Below are positions 1-11,746 of a DNA stretch of 64,000 nucleotides, one piece after another. The translations under genes and the position numbers were made by a program. Under the pieces are notes generated by a model. That model was given only the letters and a program-made list of their open reading frames with translations. It searched no databases and was not told where the DNA came from. The stretch covers positions 145,672 through 209,671 of the forward strand of contig SZWC01000844.1 of NCBI GenBank assembly GCA_023375785.1, given 5' to 3'. How positions within the stretch are numbered: the stretch's first letter is position 1; every line of letters starts with the position of its first letter. The DNA comes from Penium margaritaceum (lineage: Eukaryota; Streptophyta; Zygnematophyceae; Desmidiales; Peniaceae).

Positions 1-255
1 TTTGTTCACTAGTGTATGGGGTGTTGCAGTCTATGTTTTCTGTTCCTTGTTGTGTGAGGATGGGGGGGGGAGGGGGCTTAGTGTATTGGTACAGTGTATG
101 GGATAGTGTATGTGTTGGGGGTCTAGTTTTGTTCACTAGTGTATGGGATGTTGAAGTACATGTGGTCTGTTCCTTGTTGTGTGTGGGTGGGGGGGGGGAG
201 AGGGCTCAGTGTATTGTTGTAGTGTATGGGACAGTGTATGTGGTGGGAGTCTAGT
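1..255. repeat. Two tandem copies of a ~127-bp GT-rich unit
   Basis: Copy 1 (1-127) and copy 2 (128-255) both begin TTTGTTCACTAGTGTATGGG and end GGGGTCTAGT or GGGAGTCTAGT. They differ by scattered substitutions and by the length of a G run near 62-80 and 187-200. Each copy contains several AGTGTAT motifs. The window starts at the copy boundary, so a longer array may extend to the left. No coding potential is evident; an 80-codon open frame across it is low-complexity. Confidence 0.85.
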
Positions 256-808
256 GGTGTGTTATGTCAGTCCCTGTTTTCCGTGTGTCAATTAAGTTAT
301 CGTGGTTTGGTGTTGGAGGTGTGTACACTAGTGTATCTTGAAAGTGAATCCTCATACATTTTGTGATACACTGCCGAATACACTCTTGCAATACACTGTT
401 ACCCCGGGGGGGGAGGAGGGATGTGTTCACGTGTCATCTGAGGCGATACACTAGTGTCAGAAGGAAGTTTCTTGCATGTGCTCACTAACTGAGTGGGTGA
501 GTACTTTCGCAGAATGTGTGGTTTGTGCCAAATAAATGTTATGAAGGTTTGTATCCAGTGATCTGTACATGTTCACTGTCTTGGTTATGAACTGGTTTGG
601 ACATGCCATGATACGGAACTTTCTTTGAAGGTGTGTCTATTTTAGGCTTTTTCGTGGTTGTTTCTTGTGTCACTTGGCGGTTTATGAAACTGGTATACCC
701 AGTTTCCTTCAAGGTTTGTCTGTGGCCATGCGTGACTGTTCACTGTTGTGACAGTGTATAAAAGTAGGGTGATTACCCATAAATGAGCATCACAGTGTGA
801 AGGCATTT
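256..808. other. Unique-looking sequence, no gene recognised
   Basis: This stretch has no tandem structure. It carries the motif ATACACT at 366, 378, 391 and 446, the inverse of the AGTGTAT motif that dominates the left 250 bp. It also holds the palindrome ACACTAGTGT near 324 and 448, a C4G8 run near 403-412, and an AATAAA hexamer at 531-536 that could be a polyadenylation signal, although no upstream coding sequence supports that. A minus-strand open frame begins in the satellite to the right and runs in as far as 642; I treat it as a by-product of the satellite. I see no promoter or RNA gene. Confidence 0.6.
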
Positions 809-3800
809 GTGCGACAAGGAGTTGATTTGGGACATATGGTTGATTTGTGACAGACAATTGATTTGCGACAGGGTGTTGATTTGCGACAGGGAGTTGATTT
901 GCAACAGGCAGTTGATTTGCAACAGGAAGTTGATTTGCGACAGGGAGTTCATTTGCAATAGGGAGTTGATTTGGGACAGGGGGTTGTTTTGCGACAGGCA
1001 GTTGATTTGCAATAGGGAGTTTATTTGTGACAGAAAGTTGATTTGTGACAGGCAGTTGATTTGTGACTGGGAGTTGATTTGCGACTGGGAGTTGTTTTGC
1101 GATAGGGAGTTTATTTGCGACTGGCAGTTGATTTGAAACAGGGAGTTCATTTGCAAGAGGCTGTTGATTTGCGAGAGGCAGTTGATTTGCGACAGGCAAT
1201 TGATTTGCAACAGGGAGTTGATTTGTGACAGGGAGTTGATTTTCCACAGGGGATTGATTAGCGACAAGGAGTTGATTTGCGGCAGGGAGTTGATTTGCGA
1301 CTGGGAGCAGATTTGCGACAAGCAGTCGTTTTTAGAGAGGGAGTTTCCACTGCCTCTCAACTGCCTGTCTCTGTTTTGAGACAGGCAGTTGATTTGGGAC
1401 AGGCAGTTGATTCGGGACAGGCAATTGATTTGCGACAGGCAATTGATTTGCGACAGGGAGTTGATTTGCGACATGGATTTGATTTGTGACAGGCAGATGA
1501 TTTGTGACAGGGATTTTAATTGCAACAGGGAGTTGATTTGCGACAGGCAGTTGATCCGGGACATGAATTTGATTTGCGATAGGGAGTTGATTTGCGACAG
1601 GGAGTTGATTTGCAACATTCAGTTGACTTGCGACAGGGAGTTAATTTGTGACAGGAAGTTGATTCGCGATAGAAAGTTAAGTTATGACAGGGAGTTGATT
1701 TGCGACGGAGTTGATTTGCGACAGGAAGTTGTGCGACAAGGAGTTGATTTGGGAAAAATGGTTGATTTGCGACAGACAATTGATTTGCGACAGGGAGTTG
1801 ATTTGCGACAAGCAGTTGATCTGCGACATTAAGTTTATTTACGACAGGGAGTTGATTTGTGACAGGGTGTTGATTTGCAACATTCAGTTGATTTGCGACA
1901 GGGAGTTAATTTGCGACAGGAAGTTGATTTGCGATAGAAAGTTAATTTGCGACAGGGAGTTGATTTGCAACGGAGTTGATTTGCGACAGGCAGTTGTGCG
2001 ACAAAGAGTTTATTTGGGGCAAATGGTTGACTTGCGACAGACAATTGATTTGTGACAGGGAGTTGATTTGCGACAGATAATTGATTTGTGACAGGGAGTT
2101 GATTTGCGACAGGGAGTTGATTTGTGACAGGGAGTTGATTTGGGACAGGGAGTTGATTTGCGACAGGCAGTTGATTTGCGATAGGAAGTTGATTTCGGTC
2201 AGAAAGTTGATTTGCAACAGGCAGTTGATTTGTGACTGGGAGTTGATTTGCGACTGGGAGTTGATTTGCGATAGGGAGTTGATTTGCAACTGGCAGTTGA
2301 TTTGCGACAGGGAGTTCATTTGCGAGAGGCTGTTGATTTGCGATAGGCAGTTGATTTGCGACAGGCAATTGATTTGCAACATGGAGTTGATTTGTGACAG
2401 GGAGTTGATTTGCCACATGGAATTGATTAGTGACAGGGAGTTGATTTTTTACAGGGAGTTGGTTTGCGACAGGGAGCTGATTTGCGACAGGCAGTCAATT
2501 TGAGAGAGGGAGTTGATTTGCGACAGGCAGTTGATTGGGGACAGGCAGTTGATTTACAACAGGCAATTGATTTGCGACAGGCAGTTGATTTGCGACAGGG
2601 AGTTGATTTACAACAGGCAGACGATTTGTGACAGGGATTTTTGTTGCAACAGGGAGTTGATTTACGATAGACAGTTGATCTGCGACATGAAGTTGATTTG
2701 CGACAGAGAGTTGATTTGCAACAGGGAGTTCATTTACAACATTCAGTTGACTTGCAACAGGGAGTTAATTTGCGACAGGAAGTTGATTTGAAATAGAAAG
2801 TTAATATGCGACAGGGAGTTGATTTGCAAAAGGGAGTTGATTTGCGACAGCGAGTTGATTTGCGAGAGGGAGTTGATTTGCGACAGCGAGCTGATTTGCG
2901 ATAGGGAATTGACTTGCGAAAGGTAGTTGATTTGCGACAGGTAGTTGATTTGTGATAGGAAGTTGATTTACAATAGAGAGTTGATTTACGACATGGAGTT
3001 GATTTGCGACAGGGAGTTGATTTGGGACAGGGAGTTGATTTGCGACAGGCCATTGATTTGCGACAAGGAGTTGATTTGTGACTGGAAGTTGATTTGCGAC
3101 ATGGAGTTGATTTGCGACAGGTTGTTGATTTGCGACAGGGAGTTAATTTGCGATGGGGAGTTGTTTTGCGACAGGTAGTTGATTTGCGACAGGGAGTTCA
3201 TTAGCGACAGGCAGTTGATTTGTGACAGGGAGTTGATTAACGTCAGGGAGTTTATTTGTGACAAGCAGTTGATTTGCAGCAGGGTGTTGATTTGCGATAG
3301 AGAGTTGATTTGTGATTGGCAGTTGATTTGCAACAGGAAGTTAATTTACAAGAGGCAGTTGATTTGCGACAGGCACTTGATTTGTGACATACAATTGATT
3401 TGCGACAGGGAGTTGATTTTTGTCAAGGAGTTGATTGGCCATGAGGAATTGATTAGCAACATGGAGTTGATTTGCGAAAGTAAGTTGATTTGTGATTGGG
3501 AGCTGATTTGCGACAGGCTGTCGATTTGCGACAGGGAGTTGATTTGCGACAGGCAGTTGAATTGCAGCAGGGAGTTCATTTGGGGCAGGGAGCTGATTTG
3601 CGATAGGTAGTTGATTTGGAAAGGGAGTTGATTTGCCACAGGAAATTGATTTGCAACACGCAGCTGGTTTGTGACCGGGAGTTGATTTGCGACAGGCTAT
3701 TGATTTGCAACAGGTAGTTGATTTGCGATAGGCAATTGATTTGTGACAGGCAGTTGATTTGCGATAGGCAGTTGATTTGCGACAGGCAATTGACTTGTGA

Positions 3801-4515
3801 CATGGAGTTGATTTGCAATAGGCAGTTGATTTGCGATAGGCAGTTGATTTGGGACAGGCAATTGATTTGCGACAGGGAGTTCATTTGCGACAGGGAGTTG
3901 ATTTGTGTCAAGGAGTTCATTTGCGACAGGGAGTTGATTTGCGAGAGGTAGTTGATTTGCGACAGGCACTAGATTTGGAACAGGGAGTTGAGTTGAGACA
4001 GGCGGTTGATTTGCAACAGGGAGTTCATTTGCGACAGGCAGATGATTTGCAACAAGGAGTTGATTTGCGACAGGGAGTTGATTTGTGACAGGGAGTTGAT
4101 TTGTAACAGGGAGTTGATTTGCGATAGGTATTCAATTTGCGAAAGGTAGTTGATTTGCAACAGGGAGTTGATTTGCGACAGGCAGTTGATTTGCAAGCAA
4201 CAGGCAGTTCATTTGCGACAGGGAGTTGATTTCCGACAGGGAGTTGTTTTGTGAATGGGAGTTGATTTACGACAAGAGTTGATTTGCGACAAGCACTTGA
4301 TCTGTGACAAGAGTTGATTTGCGATAGGCAGCTGATTTGTGGCAGACAGTTGATTTGCGACAGGCAGTTAATTTGCGACAGGGAGTTGATTTGCGGGAGG
4401 GAGTTGATTTGCGACATGTAGATGATTTGCGACAGGCAGTTGTTTTGTGGGAGGGAGTTGATTTGCGACAAGGAGTTGATTGCGACATGATTGTGACAAG
4501 GAATTAAGACATGGA
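809..4515. repeat. 18-bp satellite array, core GTTGATTTGCGACAGGGA
   Basis: About 200 head-to-tail copies of an 18-bp unit with a conserved GTTGATTTGCGACAGG and a variable last pair (GA, CA, AA). Frequent substitutions change GCGACAGG to GTGACAGG, GCAACAGG or GCGATAGG. Because 18 is divisible by three, unbroken frames such as repeated NQLPVA or INSLSQ appear on the minus strand and RELICD on the plus strand. They carry no sign of selection and stop wherever a unit changes length. Short non-unit interruptions occur, for example about 28 bp near 1350-1378. The array decays between 4480 and 4515, where the next satellite takes over. Confidence 0.95.
1561..2830. repeat. Ancient higher-order repeats inside the 18-bp array
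   Basis: Blocks starting near 1561, 1826 and 2680 share the same order of variant units: ACAT, then CAACATTCAGTTGA, then a GGGAGTTAATTTG unit, then a GATAGAAAGTTAA unit. The marker GTGCGACAA, where the unit phase slips, occurs at 809, 1731 and 1996 and is followed each time by a TGGTTGA.TTG.GACAGACAA run. A second shared block (CATTTGCGAGAGGCTGTTGA and neighbours) lies near 1150-1290 and 2305-2440. This suggests old multi-unit duplications of about 265 and about 1,150 bp, now diverged. Confidence 0.7.
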
Positions 4516-6561
4516 TTTGCCTGGCATTGCCCAGGCATTGTTAGGCATTGCGCAGGCATTGCCAGGCATTGCCCAGGCATTGTCCACACATTGCTAGGCA
4601 TTGCCTAGGCATTGTCAGGCATTGCCTAGGCATTGCCAGGCATAGCCCAGGCATTGCCAGGCATTGTCCAGGCATTGCAAGGCATTGCCATGCATTTCCA
4701 GGCATTACCAGGCATTACCCAGGCATTGTCCAGGCATTTCAAGGCATTACATAGGTATTGCCACGCATTGCTACGCATTGCCAGGCATTGTGAGGCATTG
4801 TCGAGGCATTGCCAGGTATTTCCGAGGCATTGCCAGGCATTGCCCGTGCATTGCCAGGCATTGCCCGAGCATTGCCAGGCTTTGTCATGCATTGCCAGGC
4901 ATTATCCAGGCATTGCCAGGCATTGTCTAGGCATTGCGAGGCATTGCCATGCATTGCCAAGAGATTCCCAGGTATTGCCAGGCATTGTCCATGCATTGCC
5001 AGGCATTACCTGGCATTGCCAGGCATTTCCAGGCATTGCCCATGCATTGCTAGGCATTGCCATGCCTTGCCAAGCATAGCCTGGAATTGCCTGGCATTGC
5101 CAGGCATTACCCAAGAATTGTCAGGTATTGCCAGGCATTATCCACGCATTGCCAGGCATTGCCCATGCATTGCAATGCATTACCATGCATTGCCTGGCAT
5201 TGCCATGCATTGCATATGTATTGGTTAGAACTGCCTAGGCATTGCCAGGCGTTGCCAGGCATTACGAGGCATTGCCACGCATTGCTAGGCATTGCGGAGG
5301 CATTGCCAGGAATTGCAAGGCATTATCGAGGCATTGCCCAGGCATTGCACAGACAATGCCAGGCATTGCTCGAGCATTGCCAGGTATTGCGAAGCATTGT
5401 CCAGGCGTTGCCAAGGCATTGCAAGGCGTTTTCCAATCATTGCTAGACATTGCTGGGTATTTCCTTCCATTGTCTAGGCATTTTCCATGCATTCCTCAGG
5501 GATTTCCAGGCATTGCCCAAGCATTTCTAGGGTTTGCCAGGCATTGCCATGCATTGCCATGCATTTCCCAAGCATTGCCTTCAATTGCCAAGGCATTGCT
5601 AGGCATTGCCAGGCATTTCCAGGCATTGCCAGGCCTTGACAGGCATTGCCCAGGCATTGCCAAGCATTGCCCAGGTTTGCCTGGACATTTCTTGGCATTG
5701 CATATGCATTACCTAGGCATTGTGAGGCATTACTAAGCATTGCGTAGACATTGCCAGGCATTGCCAGGCATTGCATAGGCATTGACAACCATTGCCCAAG
5801 CATTGCCAGGCATTGTCCAGGCATTTCCAGGCATTACCCAAGCATTGCTAGGCATTGTCCAGGTGTTGCCAGGCATTGCTAGGCATTGCCTGTATGTGCC
5901 CAGGTTTTGCCAGGCATTACCTAGGTATTGCCACGCATTACAAGGCATTGCCAGGAATTGCCAGGCATTGTCCAAGCATTTCCAGGCATTGCCAAGCATT
6001 GCCAAGCATTGCAAGGCATTGCTAGGCATTGCCAAGCATTGCTAGGCATTATCCAGGCATTGCCAAGGCATTGCCAGGCATTGCCCAGGCATTTCTAGGC
6101 ATTGCCAGGCATTGCCCGGGCATTGTCGGACATTGCCTATGCATTACCTAGGCATTGCGAGGCATTACCAGGCATTGCGAGGCGTTTCTAGACATTGCCA
6201 GGCATTGCCAGGCATTCCCCAGGAATTGCCAGACATTGCGAGGCAATGCTAGGCATAAACAGGCATTGCCAGGCATAAACAGGCATTGCCGGGCATAACC
6301 CCGGCATTGCCACACATTGCCCAGACATTGCCAGGCATTACGTAGGCATTGACAGGCATTTCCCAAGCATTGCCAGCGTTGTCCAGACATTGCCAAGCAT
6401 TACCTAAGCATTACAATGCATTACTAAGGCATTGAGAGGCATTGCTAGGCATTGCCGAGGCATTGCCAGGCATTGCCCAGGCATTGCCAGGCATTGTCCA
6501 AGCATTTCCAGGTATTGCCAGGCATTACCAGGCATTGCCAGGCATTGCATAGGCATTGCTA

Positions 6562-6734
6562 GGCATTACCCCGGCATTGCCAGACATTACCCAGGCATTG
6601 CCACACATTGCCCATGCATTGCCAGGCATTACCAGGCATTTCCAGGCATTACCCCGGCATTGCCAGACATTACCCAGGCATTGCCACACATTGCCCATGC
6701 ATTGCCAGGCATTACCAGGCATTTCCAGGCATTA
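6562..6734. repeat. 83-bp tandem segmental duplication in the GGCATTGCC satellite
   Basis: The distinctive string GGCATTACCCCGG begins at 6562 and again at 6645, and as GGCATTAACCCGG at 6728, giving a spacing of 83 bp. The intervening variant units (CCAGACATTACCCAGG, CACACATTGCCCATGC and so on) are in the same order in both copies and look identical by eye. This is a recent local duplication of about eight units. Confidence 0.85.
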
Positions 6735-6762
6735 ACCCGGCATTGCCAAGCATTGCCCTGGC

Positions 6763-7112
6763 ATTGCCAGGCATTGCCCAAGCATTGCCATGCATTGCCC
6801 AATCATTGCCAGGCATTGTCAGGCATTGTCCGCGCATTGCCAAGGCATTGCCAGGCATTGTCCAGGCGTTGCCACGCATTGCTAGGTTTTGCCAGGCATT
6901 GCCAGGTATTGTCCAGGCATTGCCAGGCATTGCCGAGGCATTGCCAGGCATTGCCCAAGCATTGCCATGCATTGCCCAATCATTGCCAGGCATTGTCAGG
7001 CATTGTCCGCGCATTGCCAAGGCATTGCCAGGCATTGTCCAGGCGTTGCCACGCATTGCTAGGTTTTGCCAGGCATTGCCAGGTATTGTCCAGGCATTGC
7101 CAGGCATTGCAT
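6763..7112. repeat. 177-bp tandem segmental duplication in the GGCATTGCC satellite
   Basis: The string TTGCCCAAGCATTGCCATGC starts at 6774 and again at 6951. Downstream variants (AATCATTGCC, GTCCGCGCATTGCC, AGGCGTTGCCACGC, AGGTTTTGCCAGG) recur in the same order, 177 bp apart. The copies appear near-identical and diverge only at the outer edges (GCCGAGG against GCATAGG). Confidence 0.88.
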
Positions 7113-7226
7113 AGGCATTGCCTGGAACTGCCTAGGCATTGCCAGGCCTTTCCAGGTATTGCTAGGCATTGCCACGCATTGCAAGGCATTGCCAAGGCAT
7201 TGCCAGGCATTGCCATACATTGGCCA

Positions 7227-7242
7227 GGCATTGCGTGGCAAT
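7227..7242. other. Inversion point of the GGCATTGCC satellite (forward to reverse)
   Basis: The last forward unit, GGCATTGC (7227-7234), is followed within two bases by GGCAATTC and then by GGCAATGCC-type units. The left arm (2.7 kb) and right arm (4.5 kb) are therefore inverted repeats of low-copy detail but the same satellite, with essentially no spacer. Confidence 0.85.
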
Positions 7243-10200
7243 TCTTGGGAAATGCCTAGCAATGACTGGCAATGCCGGGAAAATGCCTAGCAATGCTTAA
7301 CAATGCCTGGAAAAGCCTGGCAATGACGGGGCAATGCCTGGCAATGCCTCGGCAATGCCTGGCAATGCCTGGGCAATGCTTGGCAATGCCTGGCAATGCC
7401 TTCGCAATGCCTGGTAATGCCTCGCAATGCCTAGGCAATGCACAGGCAATGCCTCGCAATGTCTTGGCAATGCCTGGCAATTCCTAGGCAATGCCTGGCT
7501 ATGCCTTGACAATGCCTAGCAATGTGTGGCAACGTCTGGCAATGCCTAGGCAGTTCTATGTAATGCCTGGGCAATGCATGGCAATGCCTGGCAATGCCTT
7601 GCAATGCATGGGCAATGCATGGGCAATGCCTGGCAATGCCTATGCAATACCTCGCAATGGGGAATGCATAGCAATGCTTGGCAATGTCCGGGTAATGTCT
7701 AGCAATGCCTGGCAATGCCCGTCAAAGCCTTGCAATGCCTAGACAATGCCTGGCAATGCCTGGGAAATGCCTGACAATGCATGGCAATGCCAGGGTAATG
7801 CCTACGCAATGTCTGGTAATGCCTCGCAATGCCTAGGGGATGCATGGACAATGCCTGGCAATGCCTTGGAAATGCCTGGCAATGTTTGGGCAATGCCTGG
7901 AAATGCCTGGGCAATGCCTGGCAATGCATGGGCAATGCCTGGCAATGGCTAGGCAATGCTTGGCAATGCCTAGACAATGCCAGGCAATGCCTGCCAATGC
8001 CTGGAATTCCCTAGGCAATGCCTGACAATGCCTTGGCAATGCTTGGACAATGCCTGGCAATGCCTGGCAATGCCCGAGCAATGCTTGGCATGGCCTAGGC
8101 AATGCTTGGCAATGCCTGGGCAATGCCTGGCAATGCCTGGCAATGCTTGGGCAATGCCTAGCAATGCGTGGTAACGCTTGGCAATGCCTGGCAACGCCTG
8201 GCAATGCTTAGGTAGTTCCAGGCAATTCCCATGCAATGCATGGCAATGTCTGGTAATGCGTTGGCAATGCCTGGCAATGCCGGTGTAATGCCTGGCAATG
8301 CCTGGGCAATGCCTAGGAAATGCATGATAATGCATGGACAATCCCAGGCAATGACTAGCAATGCCCGGCAATGCCTAGGCAATGCCTGGCAATGCCTTGG
8401 CAATGCCTAGATAATGACTGTAAATGCCTGGAAAATGCCTGGCAATGCCTGGGCAATGCCTAGAAATGCCGAGGTAATGCCTGGCAATGCTTGGTAATGC
8501 CTGGCAATGCCAGGGCAATGCCTGGCAATGCCTGGACAATGCCTGGTAATGCCGCGTAATGCCTGGCAATGCCTGGCAATGCTTGGCAATGCTTGGAAAA
8601 GCCTGGTAATGCCTGGGCAATGCCAGGTAATGCCTGGGCAATTCCTGGCAATGCCTTGACAATGCCTGGCAATGCCTGGCAATTCCTAGACAATGCCTAG
8701 CAATGCCTTAGTAATGCTTGGCAATGTCTGACAATGTCTGGCAATGCCTGGCAATGCCTTGGCAATGACTGACAATGACTCGACAATGCCTAGACAATGC
8801 CTGGCAATGCCTGGCCACGCCTGGCAATGCCTAGAAATGCCTGGGTAATGCCTGGCAATGCCTGGCAACGCCTCGCAATGCCTTGACAATGCATGGCAAT
8901 GCCTGGCAATGCCTAGTAATGCGTGGCAATGCCTACGTAATGTGTGGCAATGCCTCGGCAATGCCTGGAAATGCCTGGCAATGCCTGGCAATGCTTGGCA
9001 ATGCATGGACAATGTCTGGCAATGCCTGGACATCTCCTGGCAATGCTGAGCAATGCCACGCAATGCCTGGCAAAGCCTGGTACTGCCTAGACAATGCCTA
9101 GCATTGCCCAAGAAATGCGTGGCAATGCCTAGGCAATGCCTGGCAATGCCTGGCAATACCTCGCAATGCCTGGGCAATGCATGGCAATGCCGGGCAATGC
9201 GTAGCAATGCATGGCAATGCCAGGCAATGCCTGTGCCATGTCTCACAATGCCTGGCAATGCCTAGACGATGCCTGGCAATGCCTGTACAATGCCTGGCAA
9301 TGCCTGGAAACGCCTGGCAAAGCCTAGCAATGCCTGTGCAATGCCAGGCAATGCCTACGCAATGTCTGGCAATGCCTTGCAATGTCTGGCAATGCCTGGC
9401 AATGCCTGGACAATGCTTGGCAATGCATACGCTATGCCTGGCAATGACTGGACAATGCCTGGCAATACCTGACAATGCCTAGCAATGCGTGGCAATGCCT
9501 AGGTAATTCCTGGCAATGCCTGGGTAATGCTTGGGAATGCCTCGCAATGCCTGGCAATGCTGGGCAATGCATGGACAATGCCTGGCAATTCTTGGGCATC
9601 TCTTGGCAATGCCCGGCAATGCCACGCAATGCATGGCAAAGCATGGCAATGGCTTGCACTGCCTGGCAATGCCTAACAATGTGTGGCAATGCCTGGACAA
9701 TTCCCGGCATTATCCGGGCAATGCCTTGAAATGCCGGGGTAATTCCTGGCAATGCCTGGCAATGCCTGTGCAATGCGTGGCAATGCCTGGGCAGTGCCTG
9801 GCAATGCCTGGGCAATGCTTGGCAATGCCTGGCAATGCCTGAGCAATGCCTGGCAATGCTTACGCAATGCCTAGCAATGCCTGGCAATGCCCAGCAATGC
9901 CTGGACAATGCCTGGTAATACCTTGGCAATGCCTAGACAATGCGAGGCAATGCTTGGCAATGCCTGGCAATGCATGGGCAATGCCTGGCAATGCCCGGCA
10001 ATGCCTGGCAATGACTGGACAATGCCTGGCAATACCTCTCAATGCCTACGCAATGCCTAGGCAATGCCTAGGCAATGCCTGGAAATGTCTGGGCAATGCC
10101 TTGCAATGCCTGAGAAATGCCTGGCAATGTCTGGGAAATGCCTGGCAATGCCTGGGCAATGCCTGGCAATGCCGGGGTAATGCATGACAATGCCTGTGCA

Positions 10201-11746
10201 ATGTTTGGCAATGCGTGGCAAAGCCTGGTAATGCCTGGACAATGCCTGGCAATGTCTGGGCAATGCCTGGCAATGCAATATGGCAATGCCTGGCAAAGCT
10301 TACGGAATGCCTGGTAATGCCGCGTAATGCCTAGGCAATGCACTGGCAATGCTTGGCAATGACTGGGCAACGACTAGCAATGCCTGGCAATGCCTGGCAA
10401 TGCCTTGCAATGCCTCCGTAATACCTGGCAATGCCTTGGCAATGACTGAACAATTCCTGCCAATGCCTGGCAATGCCCGGAAATGCCTGACAATGCCTGG
10501 CACTACCGGGGCAATGCATGGCAATGGCTGGCAATGCCTGGCAATGCTTGGAAAATTCCTGGCAAAGCCTGGCAATGCCTTGCAATGCGTGGCAATACCT
10601 AGGTTATGCCTAGCAATGCCTGGGCAATGCCTGGGCAATGCCAGGCAGGCCTGGGTAATGCCCGCCAATGCATGGCAATGCCTGGTTATGCCTGGCAATG
10701 CGTGGCAATGCGTGGACAATACCTGGCAATGCCTCGGCAATGCCTAGGCATTGCTTGACAATGCTTGGGCAATGCGTGGGCAATGCCTAGCAATACTTGG
10801 AAATTCCTGGGCAATGCCTGGCAACGCCTGGGCAATGCCTGGCAATGAATGGCAATGCCTCGCAATGCTTGGACAATGCCTGGCAATGCCAAGAAATGCT
10901 TGGCAATGCGTGACAATGCCTGGCAATGTCTGGAAAATGCATGGCAATGCCTAGTAGTGCCAGGACAGTTCCTGGCAATGCCTGGACAATGCCGGGCAAT
11001 GCTTGGCAATGCCTGGCAATGCCTGGCAATGCTTGGGCAATGCGTGCCAATGCCTGGGCAATGCCTGGCAATGCCTAGACAATGTCTGGGCAATGCTGGG
11101 GTAATGCCTGGCAATGCCTGGGCAATGCCTGGAAATGCCTGGCAAAGCCTGGCAATGCATGGGCAATGCCTGGCAATGCCTGGACAATGCCTGACAATGC
11201 ATGGGCATTGCCTGGGCAATGCATGGCAATGCCTGGCAGAGACCGAAAATGCCTGGGCAATGCCTGGCAATGCCTGGACAATGCCGTGCAATGCCTCGGC
11301 AATGCCTGGCAATGCCTGGAATTGCCAGGGCAATGCCAGGCAATGCCTATGCAATGCCATGCAATGCTTGGGCAATGCCTCGCAATGCCCCGGCAATGCC
11401 TGGCAATGCCTGGGCAATGCCTGGACAATGCCTGGCAATGCCTGGCAATGCCTACGCAATGCCTGGCAATGCCTCGCAATGCCTAGGCAATGCCTAGGCA
11501 ATGCCTGGCAATGCCTAGGAAATGTCTGGCAATGCCTGGGCAATGCTTGGCAACGCTTGGGCAATGCCTGTGCAATGCCTGGCAATGCCGGTGTAATGCT
11601 AGGCAATGCTTGGGCAATGCCTGGCAGTGCCTGGCAATGCCTAGCAAAGCCTTTCAATGCCTGGGCAATTCCTGGCAATGCCTGGGCAATGCATGGGCAA
11701 TGCCTCGCAATGCCTCGGCAATGCCTAAGGAATACCTGCGCAATGC
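7235..11746 (-). repeat. 10/11-bp satellite, reverse block (GGCAATGCC)
   Basis: The same satellite as 4516-7234 read on the other strand: TGCCTGGCAATGCC and TGCCTGGGCAATGCC units. Single units in the opposite sense appear inside it (for example near 9108, 10747 and 11206), as expected when one central A/T change flips the unit's apparent direction. Variant units such as GCCGGGGTAATGCC, TACGCAATGCC and CCTAGGTAATTCC recur at irregular intervals, suggesting old multi-unit duplications. No gene is seen. Confidence 0.95.

Larger units (their letters stand above)
4516..7234 (+). repeat. 10/11-bp satellite, core GGCATTGCC, forward block
   Basis: Alternating 10-bp (CAGGCATTGC) and 11-bp (CCAGGCATTGC) units, so the working period is often 21 bp. 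The first clear unit is GGCATTGCC at 4523. Variants include GGTATTGCC, GGCATTACC, TGCATTGCC and AGCATTGCC. GGCATTGCC and the linker TGCCAGGCA are each palindromic apart from a central A/T base. All six frames are largely stop-free, which produces long spurious frames of the HCQALPRHCQAL or GNAWQCLAMP type. No gene is supported. Confidence 0.95.

Noticed and set aside
525-545. AATAAA at 531 as a gene 3' end
   Set aside because: There is no coding sequence upstream in the window, and the hexamer is expected by chance.
642-1618. Minus-strand repeat-protein-like frames (NQLPVA, INSLSQ)
   Set aside because: The 18-bp unit keeps frame, so any stop-free phase yields a repeat protein. No start context, signal peptide or conserved non-repeat domain.
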